Of a stretch of 64,000 bases of DNA, positions 42,185 through 54,320 are shown piece after piece. Made by a program: the position numbers and the translations under genes. The notes beneath the pieces are model-generated. The model was given only the letters and a program-made list of their open reading frames with translations. It was not told the origin of the DNA and did not search any database. The stretch spans positions 75,008,053-75,072,052 of the forward strand of contig OY720344.1 in the NCBI GenBank assembly GCA_963082975.1, in the 5' to 3' direction. The stretch comes from Labia minor (Eukaryota > Arthropoda > Insecta > Dermaptera > Spongiphoridae). The first letter of the stretch is position 1, and every line of letters starts with the position of its first letter.

Positions 42185-42436
42185 TTTATAAGTTTGCTCG
42201 GTTGATGGTGATGTCGAGAAGATCGATTTTTCCTCATTTCCTCGGATATCGGTCCACTTGACAATCACCTTTCACCCTTGATTCTCACTCACCTTCCGGG
42301 CAGACGGGCCGTACACATCAAAAAACGATGGATCAAGAGAGTATCGAGCGCATTTTAGTAAAACTTTCCCTTTCGTTGTCTCACAAGTTACACTCTTGTG
42401 GAAAAATTTTTTACTCCCACATTTTAAATTCCTTAC
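42185..42436 (-). pseudogene. Unidentified coding-like frame, one internal stop
   Basis: Between a TAA (42437-42439) and a TAG (42182-42184) the minus strand is open for 84 codons apart from one TGA at 42274-42272. The parts read as ordinary protein (VLLKCARYSLDPSFFDVYGP; then VIVKWTDIRGNEEKS) in an unusually GC-rich pocket. An alternative is an exon 42293-42394, exactly 34 codons in phase, between a weak TTTTTCCACAAG acceptor and a perfect AAG-GTGAGT donor, with the TGA in the intron. No family recognised. A chance frame remains possible. Confidence 0.35.
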
Positions 42437-42439
42437 TTA

Positions 42440-43910
42440 TTTTTTTTTAACAAATAATAAAAAAAATTAAGAAAAAAGGAAAATAAAAACCTTTTCATTT
42501 CCTCTTACTTAAATCTATAATTGGAAGAAAGTAATTTTATTATTTCAAGTATTGATTCTTTTCTTGTTATTTACTAAAAAAAATGTATAGAAATATTATT
42601 TATTATCGGATTGGAGATAATAGGGAAATATAGGTCATCAGAAAATTTGATTGGCTTTAGATTAAAATCTGTCAATTCTTTTGATTAATATGTCAATAAT
42701 ATATATATATATATCTCAACTCACTCTCAAACACCATGAGAAAATGGTTCACTAATTGAACTGAAAGATTATATTCATAAGATCTCTAATGAAACAATAT
42801 TATTTTTAAAAATTTGATTAAACTCGCTGAGGGAAAAAGTCGACGACACACAGCATCAGAGTTATTGATTGAAATATCCCAGTAAGATAGAAAAGGCGGG
42901 AGGGAGAGGTGAGGGATATATTCAATAATAATTAATATGATAATTTGGTTATTGCAATCGTCAAAAAAACATTGGAAGCCAGATTTTTTTTTAAACGAAT
43001 CAAGAGATTTTTCATCTCTTGAATTTTTTTCTATATGTGATTCTTTTTATTTCAAGTCCAATAGATTAATTTTAAAATATTTTAATTTCAATATTGATTG
43101 ATATGATTGTATTATTGAATAAGAATATTTAAAATTTAAATAAACTTGAAGTAAAATATTATATTATATTTGAGAAGAGGGTCAAGTTGAGAATTAACAT
43201 GATTAAATTACTTATGAAATTAATTAGTATTTGTAATTAAGGAGTTTTTGGAATCAAAAGAGATTTATTTAGCTAAGAACTTAAAGATTTATAAAGATTA
43301 ATAATTCGAATGAGATAAACAAGCGAGTGAATTAATTAAAAGCTATATATTTTAATAATATATTTTATTTAATTAAATATATTTATAATTTATATATATT
43401 TATTTATTTAAATTTATTTTTTTAATATCATATTATTATTATTTTTATAATATATATTTATGTTATATCTATTTATTTGTGACCCTACGTAACTGAAAAA
43501 CCAGCTACCACATTTCTTCAAACGACAATACCTTGAGTCACTTTCATCCAATTTCTATTCTCTCCTAACTCCTCAATTTTATATATATTAGTTTTAGAAA
43601 TTGTCAATTAATCAATTAGATAAATAAATAAATTAGATTTAATTTAATTAAAATACAACATTAAAAATTGAAAAAAAAATTAATGAAAATAAAGAATTTC
43701 AGTATATCAAAAAAAAATAATTTCTATAGTAACTTGTTTTCTGATTTCTAATTAATTTTTTCCAATTTGAATTTTTCTTAATAAATCTATAAAATTTTCA
43801 TTATACGTATTGTTTTGGTTTATTTTTGTTTATTATCTTAATATTAAAATAAAATTATTATTATTATTAATGAAAAAAATTATATAAATTATAATATAAA
43901 TTACATACAT
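42440..43910. other. AT-rich, gene-free stretch
   Basis: 42825-42915 is GC-richer (gtcgacgacacac, ggcgggagggagaggtg) without recognisable content. Rest is AT-rich. Confidence 0.5.
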
Positions 43911-44013
43911 TTTTACCGACCGACGATAGTAAGGGAGGTATTGTTTTCACACCAAATTTCACATGTGGAGATTTTTACATATCTCCACGAATCAAGCATT
44001 TTCTTAACAGAAA
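43911..44013 (+). mobile_element. Family A fragment, 5' end
   Basis: TTTTTACCGACCGACGATAG through 'aagcattttcttaacagaaa', cut at the junction with the next, oppositely oriented copy. Confidence 0.88.
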
Positions 44014-44632
44014 TAAGTTAACCTGTGGCCAGGTCCGAACCGACCGACGGTTTGAAATAAATTAATTTCCAGCTACAGAAACAATTTCAAATAATTTTAA
44101 TATATCTATTAATGTAATAAAAAACAGATAGGCATATAACATAAATATTTTTAATTTTAGTTTATTTATAACATATATGTAAGACCAGGCTGTGAGGTCA
44201 TGAATGGCTCGATGACGTCATATAATTTTAAATCAAGAAAAAACTAATAAATATGATTTTCCAGAGGATAAAACCAATACAAAGTACATGATTCGTGGTG
44301 ATATGTAAAAAATCTCCTCATGTGAAATTTGGTGTGAAAATAACCCTTACGTCGATCGCTAATACTACCACTTCCGGTTTCCGGATTTGCACCAAAAGTT
44401 GATCAATTCATCAAACTGATGCATTAAGTAAATATACCAAATTTCATCAAAATCCGTTGAGCTGTTCAGGCTGTACACATCTATACGGACGGGCGGACAG
44501 ACAGACATCATGCTAAAAATACTTTTTTCTGTTAAGAAAATGCATGATTCGTGGAGATATGTAAAAATCTCCACATGTGAAATTTGGTGTGAAAACAATA
44601 CCTCCCTTACTATCGTCGGTCGGTAAAAAGTT
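44014..44632 (-). mobile_element. Family A element, near full length
   Basis: Same structure as 7453-8076. It sits inside another family A copy of opposite orientation: the left flank ends at 'aacagaaa(t)' and the right flank resumes at 'tttttagcatgtctgtcc', which are adjacent positions in an uninterrupted copy. Confidence 0.9.
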
Positions 44633-44995
44633 TTTTAGCATGTCTGTCCATCCGTCCGTATAGATGAGTACAGCTTGAACGGCTCAACGGATTTTGATGA
44701 AATTTGGTATATTTACTTAATGTATCAATTTGATGAATTGATCAACTTTTGGTGCAAATCCGGAAACCGGAAGTGGTAGTATTAGCGATCGACGTAAGGG
44801 TTATTTTCACACCAAATTTCACATTAGGAGATTTTTTACATATCACCACGAATCATGTACTTTGTATTGGTTTTATCCTCGAGAAAAATCATCTTTATTA
44901 GTTTTTTCTTAATTTAAAATTATATGACGTTATCCAACCATTCATGAAATTTTGGAAATTAATTTACTTCAAACCGTCGGCCACAGGTCAACTTA
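44633..44995 (+). mobile_element. Family A, remainder of the host copy
   Basis: Continues from the GTCTGTCC tract to CAGGTCAACTT, with the part GTCGGTTCGGACCTGG of the 3' end deleted, so the terminal stem-loop is broken. Confidence 0.88.
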
Positions 44996-46587
44996 TTATT
45001 TGATATGATTAAATTCAAAGTATTTTCTTTCTTTTAATTCAGATCTGCAATTGTATTTCTACAAAATCCATTCAATCTTTACATTTTTCCAGTAATTTTC
45101 AACATTAATGTTGAGTTTAAAAAAAATGATTTTATCTTTTATTTCAGTTCCAATAAATATTTTATATCTTTTCAATTAGTTTTAGAATTGAATAAACAAT
45201 GATCCTTCTATATGTCTTGAATATAAATATTCACAATGGGGCGATTCATTGATCTGAAAAATATATTAAATAAAAATTAAATGAGAAATGTCCATATCTT
45301 AATCATATTAAGGATCTTATTCACTCTCTTGGAAGATACCTATTTAATTTAATTTAATCAATAATTTTTTTTTACTGATTTAACTGAACGAATATGTATT
45401 CTAAATAAAAAATTAAAATTTTATTTCTTTTAATCACTCAATAATTTTAATTATTTATTTAATTAAAAAATTCATGATTTTACTATTATAAAGTATATAT
45501 TATCTCAATCTAAAATTAAATTGGTTTTGGATTTAAATCAACAAAGTTATTATTATTTGATTGGAAAATGGCCGGAAAGTGAATGGCATGGATTTGTCAC
45601 TAATTGTCTACCTTCCAGGGACTAGCGTCTAATTTTAAATTTAATAATTCTGTTAAAAAAATATTTAGAAATTTTACTAAAATTTTTTGAAGAAAATTAA
45701 AAATTGATTGAAATCTTTGCTAAAATTGTAGTGTACATTGAACATTATTATAATTTATTAGATTATTTAAAATTAATTGGTTTCTACCTGTTAAATGAAC
45801 AACCCCAGAGAATATTAAAAGAATTAAAATAAAATTAAGACTTTATGAAATAGAATATAATTATTTTAATTCCAATAGAATATCTAAAATATCTTCTGGA
45901 AAGTTCTAAGCTACAAAATACATTATTTTATAAATATAAATAATTAATAATTAATTTAATATAATATATATATATATATTTAACTCATTAAAAGCATTAA
46001 TTTAAATTAAAAAATAAAAATGCAAATAATAAACGAGTTTTATTTACTTTAATCAATTTATATATCTAAAGAAATAAAATATTTTATTTATTTTTACTTT
46101 GAATTTATATTGGTTAATTATATTAGATTTAATTAAAATACTGTCAATGAAACTTTTTATTATACATTCAAATCATAAAAAAGAATATTTTTCTTATTAA
46201 AAAGTAAGAAAAAAAGAAAATAATCCTAGACATGTTCTTAGAAATGTTTTTAGAGAGCTCTTAATTCTGTCAAGGCTTTTCAGTTAAGAGAATTAAATGT
46301 AAGTACTTTCTCTCTTTCTTCGTTTTCATTTTGTGTGAGATAAAATAATTGAATTTAATACGGTTTTAACAAAAAGTAAGAAAAGAAAATCTTATAAAAT
46401 CTTTTTTTAAGAGCTTCTATAGTTAATAAATAAAAATGGACATAAAGATTATATTGTATATATATAAGACGTCCTATTATTGGTTAAAATAATGAAATTT
46501 CAAAGTGAATAAAATTATCATTTATTGAAATCAAATGTTGATAATGGCAAACTGTTTTATATTTTTGGCCAAAATAGATCTTTTTTA
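44996..46587. other. AT-rich, gene-free stretch
   Basis: Nothing recognised. Confidence 0.55.
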
Positions 46588-46760
46588 TAGATGAATACAG
46601 CTTGAACGGCTCAACTGATTTTGATGTAATATGGTATATTTACTTAATGCATCAGTATGATGAATTGATCAACTTTTGGTGCAAATCCGGAAACCGGAAA
46701 TAGTAGTATTACCGATCGACGATAGGAAGGGAAGGGTTATTTTCACACCAAAATTCAGAA
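46588..46760 (+). mobile_element. Family A fragment
   Basis: GATGAATACAGCTTGAACGG through ccggaaaccgga to 'tttcacaccaaaattca'; both ends missing. Confidence 0.88.
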
Positions 46761-47244
46761 TTACAGAAATTATTTTCTCCTTTTTAGTGCATTTAAATAA
46801 AAGCTGTTTTTAAAAAGTTTTTTTATATTTTTTTTAATTTTAATTGTTATTAATATTCTTAAAGGATGATTTATCTGTTTTCATCTACTTTGTAAATATT
46901 CTGTTTAGAAAAATCCAAAAAAAGAATAAATTAATAAAGAATAAATAAATTTTAATTTAGAATAAAAATATTTTTTCTGAAATTAAAATTAATTATATAA
47001 AATTTATATAATAAATCAGATTGATTTTTTTATTATCATAGGTCAGTGTGATGTTATAATATCCAATTTATTATTGGTTAATGGATAAAGATGAAGTTTT
47101 TAAATATTTGGAACAAAATAGTTTTTAAAAATGAGCAAAAAAAAAATTTTAATATGTGTAAAACGTACCTTAAAATACAATTAAAAGATTAAAATCAAAT
47201 TTAATAAATAATTATAATTATTTCATCTATTTGCAAATAATTCT
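46761..47244. other. AT-rich, gene-free stretch
   Basis: Nothing recognised. Confidence 0.55.
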
Positions 47245-47400
47245 GTTTTTGAATGCGCGCGCACCCTTCTACCCCGAGCCTCCTTCCCTTTCCTTCTCCT
47301 TGGTCCGGCCTCAGTAGGCAAGTGAGCACTCACACACACAGCGCAGTGCATTCATACGCAGAGCTGATTTCGGCTAAAATCAACTCTTAATCACTCGATA
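47245..47400. promoter_or_regulatory. GC-rich island 1
   Basis: Sudden GC-rich pocket: GCGCGCGCACCC, a CCTTCC/CTCC pyrimidine tract, CACACACAGCGCAG. No frame or TATA. It resembles the pocket at 49921-50100 in composition and in a trailing 'aaatcaactcttaatcactcg' versus 'aaatcattccttaatcagtcg'. Promoter identity is a guess from composition. Confidence 0.25.
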
Positions 47401-47852
47401 ATAAAAAAATATATTGAAAATTAATTTCTTTTTATTAACTACCTATTAATTGAACTCAGAAATTATTATTGATCGTTAGAAAAAAAAAAAATTAAATCAT
47501 ACTTAAATGATATTAAATATAATAGTTATAATGATTCGATAATAATTTTAATAACTTATAATTAAATGCTTAATGATACAAGATACAATCAATTTAATTG
47601 TTTCAAAATTTCACATTTTATAAATTCAATAAACTTAAAAAAAATCCAAAAATTATTATTAAATAAATTATATATTTAATTTAATTTCCCTTCAATAAAT
47701 AATAAATTTTTAATTAATTTCCTATTATACAAAAACTAACTATATTAAAAAGACCTAAAAATAATTTATATTTTATTAATTTTAAAAATATTTTTATTAA
47801 TCTTTCAAATATAACTTATTTAAATACATATTTATCTCCCCTTTTTACCTAC

Positions 47853-48072
47853 CGAGGTAACACCAAATTTCACATGAGGAGATTTTTTACATATCACCAC
47901 GAATCATGCACTTTGTATTGGTTTTATCCTCGAGAAAAATCATCTTTATTAGTTTTTTCTCAATTTAAAATTATATGACGTCATCCAGCCATTCATGACG
48001 TCACAGCCTGGTCTTACATATATATTATAAATAAAATAAAATTAAAAATATTTATGTTATATCCATATCTGT
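47853..48072 (+). mobile_element. Family A fragment
   Basis: CACCAAATTTCACATGAGGA through gacgtcacagcctgg to TTATATCCATATCTG. Confidence 0.88.
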
Positions 48073-48246
48073 TTTTTTTTAAATTTTCATTAAGATCTTT
48101 GAATAAAATTAATCTTATTGATTTAATAGAATTAATAGAATTAAATTTATTGATTCGATTTAAGATGTATTCTAAAACACCACTAATTTTAAAAATTAAT
48201 ATTTGTTTATTTTATTTTATTTTAATATGTATTTTATTGAAATAAT

Positions 48247-48650
48247 AGCTGATCAGAGCGCCTTCCAGGCGCTCTTCACACCTAGACGGGGGCTCCGCCC
48301 CCTGTACCCCCGAGTGTAGTATTTGGTTGAAAGTCTGTATGTAAAAGGTTTTCATCCATTTTGTTTCAATCAGTATAAGTAGATAAGACATATATTTGTT
48401 TTCTTAGAAAATATATATTTTAATTTAATCAGTAAATTAATTATATATTATTATTGTATATGTTATATTTATCTAACTCTGTGTCTATACAGTTTTCGAA
48501 AGTTCTTAGCCGCAGCATCCACTTTTCTCTAAGAGTCCCTATCCTGAGCTACAACCAAATCCTACCCTGTCCCATCTCTCCCATGTCCCTTCCTTCATTG
48601 TCCACCCACCTTGATCTTTGGTCTTCCACCGGATGTTTCCCAATATTTGC
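48247..48650 (-). mobile_element. Helitron 3' end with RT cargo remnant
   Basis: Terminal hairpin GAGCGCC-TTCCA-GGCGCTC has a different loop but an intact stem. The CTAG is mutated (CTAT on the minus strand). RT cargo reaches about 48640 and then stops at unrelated sequence. Confidence 0.75.
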
Positions 48651-48910
48651 ATGTGTGTCTGCATACATATCTACGTATATGATAACTGAACACTTAATAA
48701 TAATAATAATAATGTATTAAATGAATATAATTGAAATGTTAGTTTTAATTGCACTTTTTTTTTGGTTTTTATTTTTATTTATTTTTATTGGAATTATTAC
48801 AAATAATAATATTCCGTTTAATACGTGAAAATAATAATAATAATAATAATAATTTATTAAATTAATATAATTGAAATTTTATTTTTTATTATTACATTTT
48901 TATTTTTATT

Positions 48911-49221
48911 TTTTACCGACCGACGATAGTAAGGGAGGTATTGTTTTCACACCAAATTTCACATGTGGAGATTTTTACATATCTCCACGAATATTTCTTA
49001 ATTTAAAATTATATGAAGTCACCCAGCCATTCATGACGTCACAGCCTGGTCTTACATATGTATTACAAATAAAATAAAATTAAAAATATTTATGTTATGT
49101 CCATATCTGTTTTTTATTACATTAATAGATATATTAAAATTATTTGAAATTGTTTCTGTAGCTGGAAATTAATTTACTTCAAACCGTCGGTCGGTTCGGA
49201 CCTGGCCACAGGTCAACTTAT
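48911..49221 (+). mobile_element. Family A, internally deleted but with both ends
   Basis: ACCGACCGACG (48915-48925) and CGTCGGTCGGT (49185-49195), hairpin GACCTG-GCCA-CAGGTC at 49199-49214, then AACTTA. The whole microsatellite and ccggaaacc middle is gone. Confidence 0.9.
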
Positions 49222-49682
49222 TTTGTTAATAATTTATTTTTATTTTTTATTTTTTTTGTTAATAATTATTACATTTTTATTTGTTCGAAAATTATTTCTA
49301 CTTTATTAATTGTTAATAGTTATTACATTTTAATTAACAGTTTTCGGAATAAGTATATTCTCTTATTTTATAGAGATTATTATTTTACATATATATGAAT
49401 ATAATATAAATATTTTTAATTTTATTTTAAGAATAGATATATATCTAAAAGGAGGTAACTGTGACGTCACATATATACATTTAAATTAAAAACAACTAAT
49501 GAAGATGATTTTTTCCAGATATGTGATCAATAAAACTAAATAACTTAAGAGTATAACTAATGGTTTTCAATTTATAAAATCTAATTTAACACACAACAAT
49601 TCCGTCTCATTATTGTATTGTAATACAAAGTTAGAAATATTAAGTTTAAAAAAAATTTAAAATATTTGAATTTTGAAAATTA
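49222..49682. other. AT-rich spacer
   Basis: A weak family A-like 'gacgtcacatatata' at 49460. Otherwise nothing. Confidence 0.45.
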
Positions 49683-49920
49683 TATGTAGCGCCATCTGTC
49701 GATAGTTTTGTGACACTACAGACTTTTAGCAATATATTACTAATTAAATTAATTTTGGATAAATTAATTTTGGATTTAACTACACTAAAACCTTTCTTGG
49801 TATGCCCACAACAATCCCTGAAAGTTTCACCGTAATCGGACGGGTAGTTTTTGAGTCTATAAGAGACAGACAGACAGACAGACACACAGACACACAGACA
49901 TTGCCTTTTATATATATAGA
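49683..49920 (-). mobile_element. Helitron 5' end, family B
   Basis: Minus-strand TC at 49920-49919 before TATATATATAAAAGGCAATG; then GT/CTGT tract and ACTACCCGTCCGATTACGG. A is the flanking base on that strand. 3' end not located. Confidence 0.75.
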
Positions 49921-50110
49921 TTTGCAGTAGAGCGCTCACCTCTGCACCCCCCGCTCGCCCCTCTCCATGCCCCTCCGCCGCCTGAACTGACCTTCTCATG
50001 CCGGCCGGCCAACTCGAACGATTCAGTTCCCCTCAGTTCCCCTTCCTTGCTGAGTGCAAGACCCTAAGCGTCCTCCCCACTGAAATCATTCCTTAATCAG
50101 TCGCTAATTA
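49921..50110. promoter_or_regulatory. GC-rich island 2
   Basis: The most GC-rich pocket of the window (CCCCCCGCTCGCCCCTCTCC, GCCGGCCGGCC), starting at the base next to a Helitron 5' end. Could be a CpG-rich promoter or 5' leader of a host gene extending rightward; unproven. Confidence 0.3.
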
Positions 50111-50983
50111 AGAATTAATTGTAATTTTATTATTTATTTTTATTAATTAAAAGGAAGATTAGTGAACTTAAAAAAAAATATTTCATTAAAAATTAAATTT
50201 TATAAAGTGCATTTTTATAATTTTTTATTCATATACCCAAATAAATTTATAAATTTTTCATTCAAATCTTTGAAAAGAATTAATCTTAAATATTCTATCA
50301 GATCTCATTAATTAAATTTTATTAAAAGTTAAATTAAAATTATTTAAAAATTAAAAAATCATATACAAAATTTTATTTTTCTTTAAATATATTTATTGAA
50401 ATATTTTTTAAATTTCAATATTATACTAATCCTATTAAAAATTATTTATTTAAAAAATAGGAAGATGTGCTGATTATTTTCAAAATTCATATAATATAAT
50501 TATAAATCAAAAAAATATAAATTTCTTATATTCATATAGGAATATATAATTTTAAATATTCTATATATTCTTTCTAATCTCATTATCGCTCACACCGTTC
50601 CTTTCAAATCTCATATGAATATTGTTTTGTCAATTTCATATTTTTATAACACTTTTGAAAAATGAATAATATTTCTATTACCTATATATCAATTAAACAG
50701 AATAAAATATTCGTGAAATTAATAATATAATCATAATTAGTTTTCTGATGTTTTCTAAGATATTTTTATTATATGTCTATTAAATGCGTATTATAACTAA
50801 CTTATAATCATGGTTCTATCTAGGATGTAAAATAATTTTAGTATTTTATTATGACAGAAATAAGATAATATTTTTAAAAATCTATACACTTTTTTAATCC
50901 TATTAATATTATTTATATCTTATTTTTTTATTTTCTGTATATAATATAAATATCTAATCTTAATTATTTTTTTCTTTATCGAG
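50111..50983. other. AT-rich, intron-like stretch
   Basis: No repeat recognised. Ends in a pyrimidine tract TTTTTTTCTTTATCGAG. Confidence 0.4.
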
Positions 50984-51063
50984 GTGATGGACATCAATTC
51001 AAGTCTACGAGCTGTTCTTCGAGTTTAATCTGCGAGAAATATCAACCCTTTATCAACTCCGAG
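50984..51063 (+). other. Candidate internal exon
   Basis: 80 nt between a pyrimidine tract ending in AG and GAG-GTCAGT. One frame is open across it (DGHQFKSTSCSSSLICEKYQ). GC-richer than its flanks and not part of any repeat in this window. No protein family recognised. Confidence 0.35.
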
Positions 51064-51240
51064 GTCAGTATTTATTATTAATTTTATTTTTAATTCAATT
51101 TAAATTTATTGATTATAAACTATAAAGTTATTTTTCTTCTTATATTTCATGTTTCAATCTTCGTTTCTGCTACTGAATGTTGATTTGAATTCTTGATTAT
51201 CTTCTCCATCCTTCATGACGATGAAATGATTTAAATACAG

Positions 51241-51250
51241 CTCTCCAAAT
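51241..51250 (+). other. Candidate 10-nt microexon
   Basis: CTCTCCAAAT lies between ATACAG and a perfect GTAAGT donor. No other AG acceptor is near. Very tentative. Confidence 0.2.
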
Positions 51251-51439
51251 GTAAGTAATAATCGTTATTTATTTAGCATGGCGCACTTTAAAATAGAAAA
51301 TGTAAATATAATATTTAAAGTAAAGTTTAATATAATATAGAAAGTAGAATTAAATTACAATGATTTTTTGCTTTTGATAATATTCATTAGGAGATTATAG
51401 AGAAATATATTAAATTATATGACAGAATTTAGTGAGATT

Positions 51440-51643
51440 AGGGAATTTCAGAGTACATCTTTCAAGAAGAAGCATTGATAAAGGAGGCAGAAGAGACAAA
51501 GGTATTTTTAGAATTAGTAGGTTTCGATGCGTTATACTTGGAGGGTGGCTATTTTTTGATATATATATATATAGTTGTTAGGAATTTTTTCAGGTGGTTG
51601 CCTCCTACATCCATGCATGTTCTCATCATACTAATTCATAGAT
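51440..51643 (+). other. Unidentified 68-codon open frame, exon candidate
   Basis: Open from after a TAG at about 51438 to TAG at 51641-51643. The first half reads like protein (YIFQEEALIKEAEETKVFLE, then LVGFDALYLEGGYF); the second half is AT-repeat and probably non-coding. AATTTCAG and AAAG-GTATTT could bound an exon 51452-51501. No family recognised. Confidence 0.3.
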
Positions 51644-52310
51644 TAGATTAGAATTAATGTGTGTGGATAAAACAAATGCCATGCTATTATTTAAGGGATG
51701 GATTGCATGAATTGCATGTCAGGTCTGAATTGTGCCATTTTGTATTACTGAGAGTGTATTTGAGGTGGATTGGATGAACGGGAATTCGGGAAGGTAATTC
51801 AGCACAGTTCTGAAATGGGATTAGCCTGAACAGGAACAAATTGTTGGTTACCTTTTGAGCGCAGGGCTTTTTCGATTAGCATGGGCCTTCCATCCATATT
51901 GATGGAGGCTATGCACTCCCTTACTAGGTAGGTTTTATTTCAGGTTGCCCCGAATGTCGCGATTTCATTTCGAAATCCAAAAAATCAAAGGCACTCTCAG
52001 CTGATTCAAAGAGGCTACAGACCAAACGCCTTATTTTTTTTAATCTTTTTTTTTAAGGCAAACTTTCTTTATTATTACTTTTTCTAAATTTCGGAAGGTG
52101 AGGCTTGGAAGGGTTAATTTATGGGGAAAGGAGGAGGCCCTATTAAATATTCAATTGTATTTTTTTAATTTAATTAATAATAAAAAAAATAATTGAATAT
52201 CGCGATTATTTTCTTTAACCTTTTATTTTCATTTTGAAATATTCAATTTCATAATTTAAACTTTGATATATTTTAAATATATTTTACTATATAGGTAGAA
52301 TTAATTATTA
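51644..52310. other. Low-repeat stretch, possibly intronic
   Basis: Less AT-rich than average and free of the window's repeat families. Contains a 36-nt imperfect hairpin at 51879-51914. No supported coding frame. Confidence 0.45.
51879..51914. repeat. Imperfect hairpin
   Basis: GCATGGGCCTTCCATC / GATGGAGGCTATGC around a six-base loop CATATT, with two one-base bulges. Short for a microRNA precursor. Confidence 0.5.
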
Positions 52311-53339
52311 ATAATATATAGACTATTCGAATATAATTCGAAACTCTCTCTCTCCCTCTATTTTAAATTTAATAAAACGGAGTGTCAAGAAATTAAGATG
52401 CCTTATACAACATGGATGGGTAATGGGTAAATAAATTGGGCTGGAAGAGGAGGCAATTTATAATTTTCTTCTAATTCAGATTTAGGACAAATCGGACAAC
52501 ATTATATCAAATCTCGTTAAGATAATTCAATATTTCTGTACACAAATTATTCAGTCTTGGCAAAGCTTATGACTCCCAATCAGTTTAAATTGAAATTTAT
52601 ATAAATTAACAAAGTGAAAATTTTTATTTGTTTAAATTTTATTATAATGAATCAAAAAAAATTAAATAATATATATAGATCACGTGATTAAGAGAAACAA
52701 GAGAAGAGAGAAAATAACTATTGGATGGAGTCGGATATGACAGAAACTGTAAGCGAAATCTTCATGTTGCGACTAATAATTTTCAAATCTCCTAGTACCA
52801 CAGAATTAGATAAGTTTCTTTTAAGGGAGGAAATTAACTATGATCTAAAAAAATTAATAAATGAACTTAATAATAAAAAACAAATAAATCAATTAATTTA
52901 AATTAAAATTATTAATGAATATAAATATATATTGTTAATTTATCTATAGTTTTATCTATAGTTTTATACCGTTAATTTTTATAAATTGTCTCAAGTCTCT
53001 AACTTTTCATTTTCATAAATTTCATTATAATTAAAAATATTCAATAAAAATCAAGCAATGAAAATAAAATATCAAAATGAAATAAATGATCAAGAAATAT
53101 TATACTCTATTATAACATATATAATACTTACGAACCATAGGCGGAGGAAATATTAGGAGATATCATTGCGGGTTCAGGCCAAATCGATCAACATTAATTA
53201 AGATATTTTCCTTATGACAGATATTAGAACAAAAACGCGAATTCAATATTTCTGTTTGTAGACTTTAGTAAAACATACGTATGACTCAATATAAACTCCG
53301 GATAAACTTTTTCAAATTTTGATCTTCAAATTTGTCTTG

Positions 53340-54175
53340 AAGGTAGTAAAGAAAGAGTAATATGCCAAAATCAAATGTAAAATATTAGGTTACCCAGACG
53401 ACTTAAATATAATAGGAGATTCGGGAATTGCAATTCCAGATAGCGAGGAAAAATTAATGAAGATAGGAATGGGATAAGATAAGATGGGGTTAAAATTAAT
53501 AGTGATAAGAAAAAATATTTAGTCACAAAGAGGAACAATATTAACATACAAAATCTTAATATACAAAATGTAGAATTTGAATATGTAGAAAAATTGCTTG
53601 TAATCACGAAGGATAATTATATTTGAGAAAATCCGCAAGCTCATAAAAAGTTATATATTGTTTATAGCGACGAAACCTTAAAGGAACGGCAGTGTCAAAA
53701 TTGGTTTGCCAAATTTTGTTCTGGGGATTTTTCACTCAAAGATGAAAAACACTCTGGTCGTCCAGTTGAAGTTGATGACGACCTAATCAAAGCAATAATC
53801 GAAATGCTGCCTGAAAGATGGCAAAAGGTCATTAATCAAAATGGGCAATACATTACAGAATAAAGTTATTTAGTTCGATGAAAAAATTGTCTTTAATTTT
53901 CTTAAAAAAAACGGCAATGACATAGTTGCCAACCTAATATAATAGATACGGTTATAAAAGCGAGAAGGCTGCGATAGGCGGGCTCGTGGCTAGAATGGGA
54001 GAGAATAAAGATATTGGTGGGGAGACCGATTGGAAAACGTCCGCTTGGAAGACCAAGGACGCGTAGGAAGGGACGTAAGGGAGATGAGACAAGGGCTCAG
54101 GATTGGAACACTTGGAGAAATGTTGTTGCGGCCAAGAACTTTCGAATATCTTAGAGCCACATAGAATAGATAGAT
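53340..54175 (+). pseudogene. LINE RT C-terminus in the Helitron, interrupted
   Basis: YPDDLNIIGDSGIAI-like codons at 53390-53440, then broken frames to 53625. After the mariner relic, RT C-terminal codons resume at about 53945 (the ARMGE, GRPIGKRPLGRPRT and NVVAAKNF equivalents). The thumb segment with YGWEAWS was lost, probably with the mariner insertion. Confidence 0.75.
53632..53940 (+). mobile_element. mariner relic, third copy, internally deleted
   Basis: Frame reads YSDETLKERQCQNWFAKFCS, then GRPVEVDDDLIKAIIE (end of the DNA-binding part), and jumps to MLPERWQKVINQNGQYI, the C-terminal end of the protein. Everything catalytic between is deleted. Right terminal repeat ATAGTTGCCAACCTAATA at about 53923-53940; left repeat missing. 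Confidence 0.9.
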
Positions 54176-54320
54176 ATAACATATACAATAATAATATATA
54201 CAATTAATTTACTGATTAAAATAAAATATATTTTAAATAAGAACACAAAAAGAAATGAATGTTTTATGTAATATACTGATTGAAGGTGTGAATAGCGGCG
54301 AAGGCGTTCTGAGCAGCTAG

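Larger units (their letters stand above)
52311..54320 (+). mobile_element. Helitron relic with LINE RT cargo, 5'-truncated
   Basis: Follows the outer Helitron from about 25120 (GACTATTCGAATATAA) to its 3' end, GAGCAG-CTAG at 54317-54320 before T. It keeps the RT stretch 53200-53330 that the outer copy lost. The GGGGGC hairpin and most of the terminal hairpin were deleted (GCGGCGAAGGCGTTCT remains). A mariner relic is nested in it. Confidence 0.85.
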
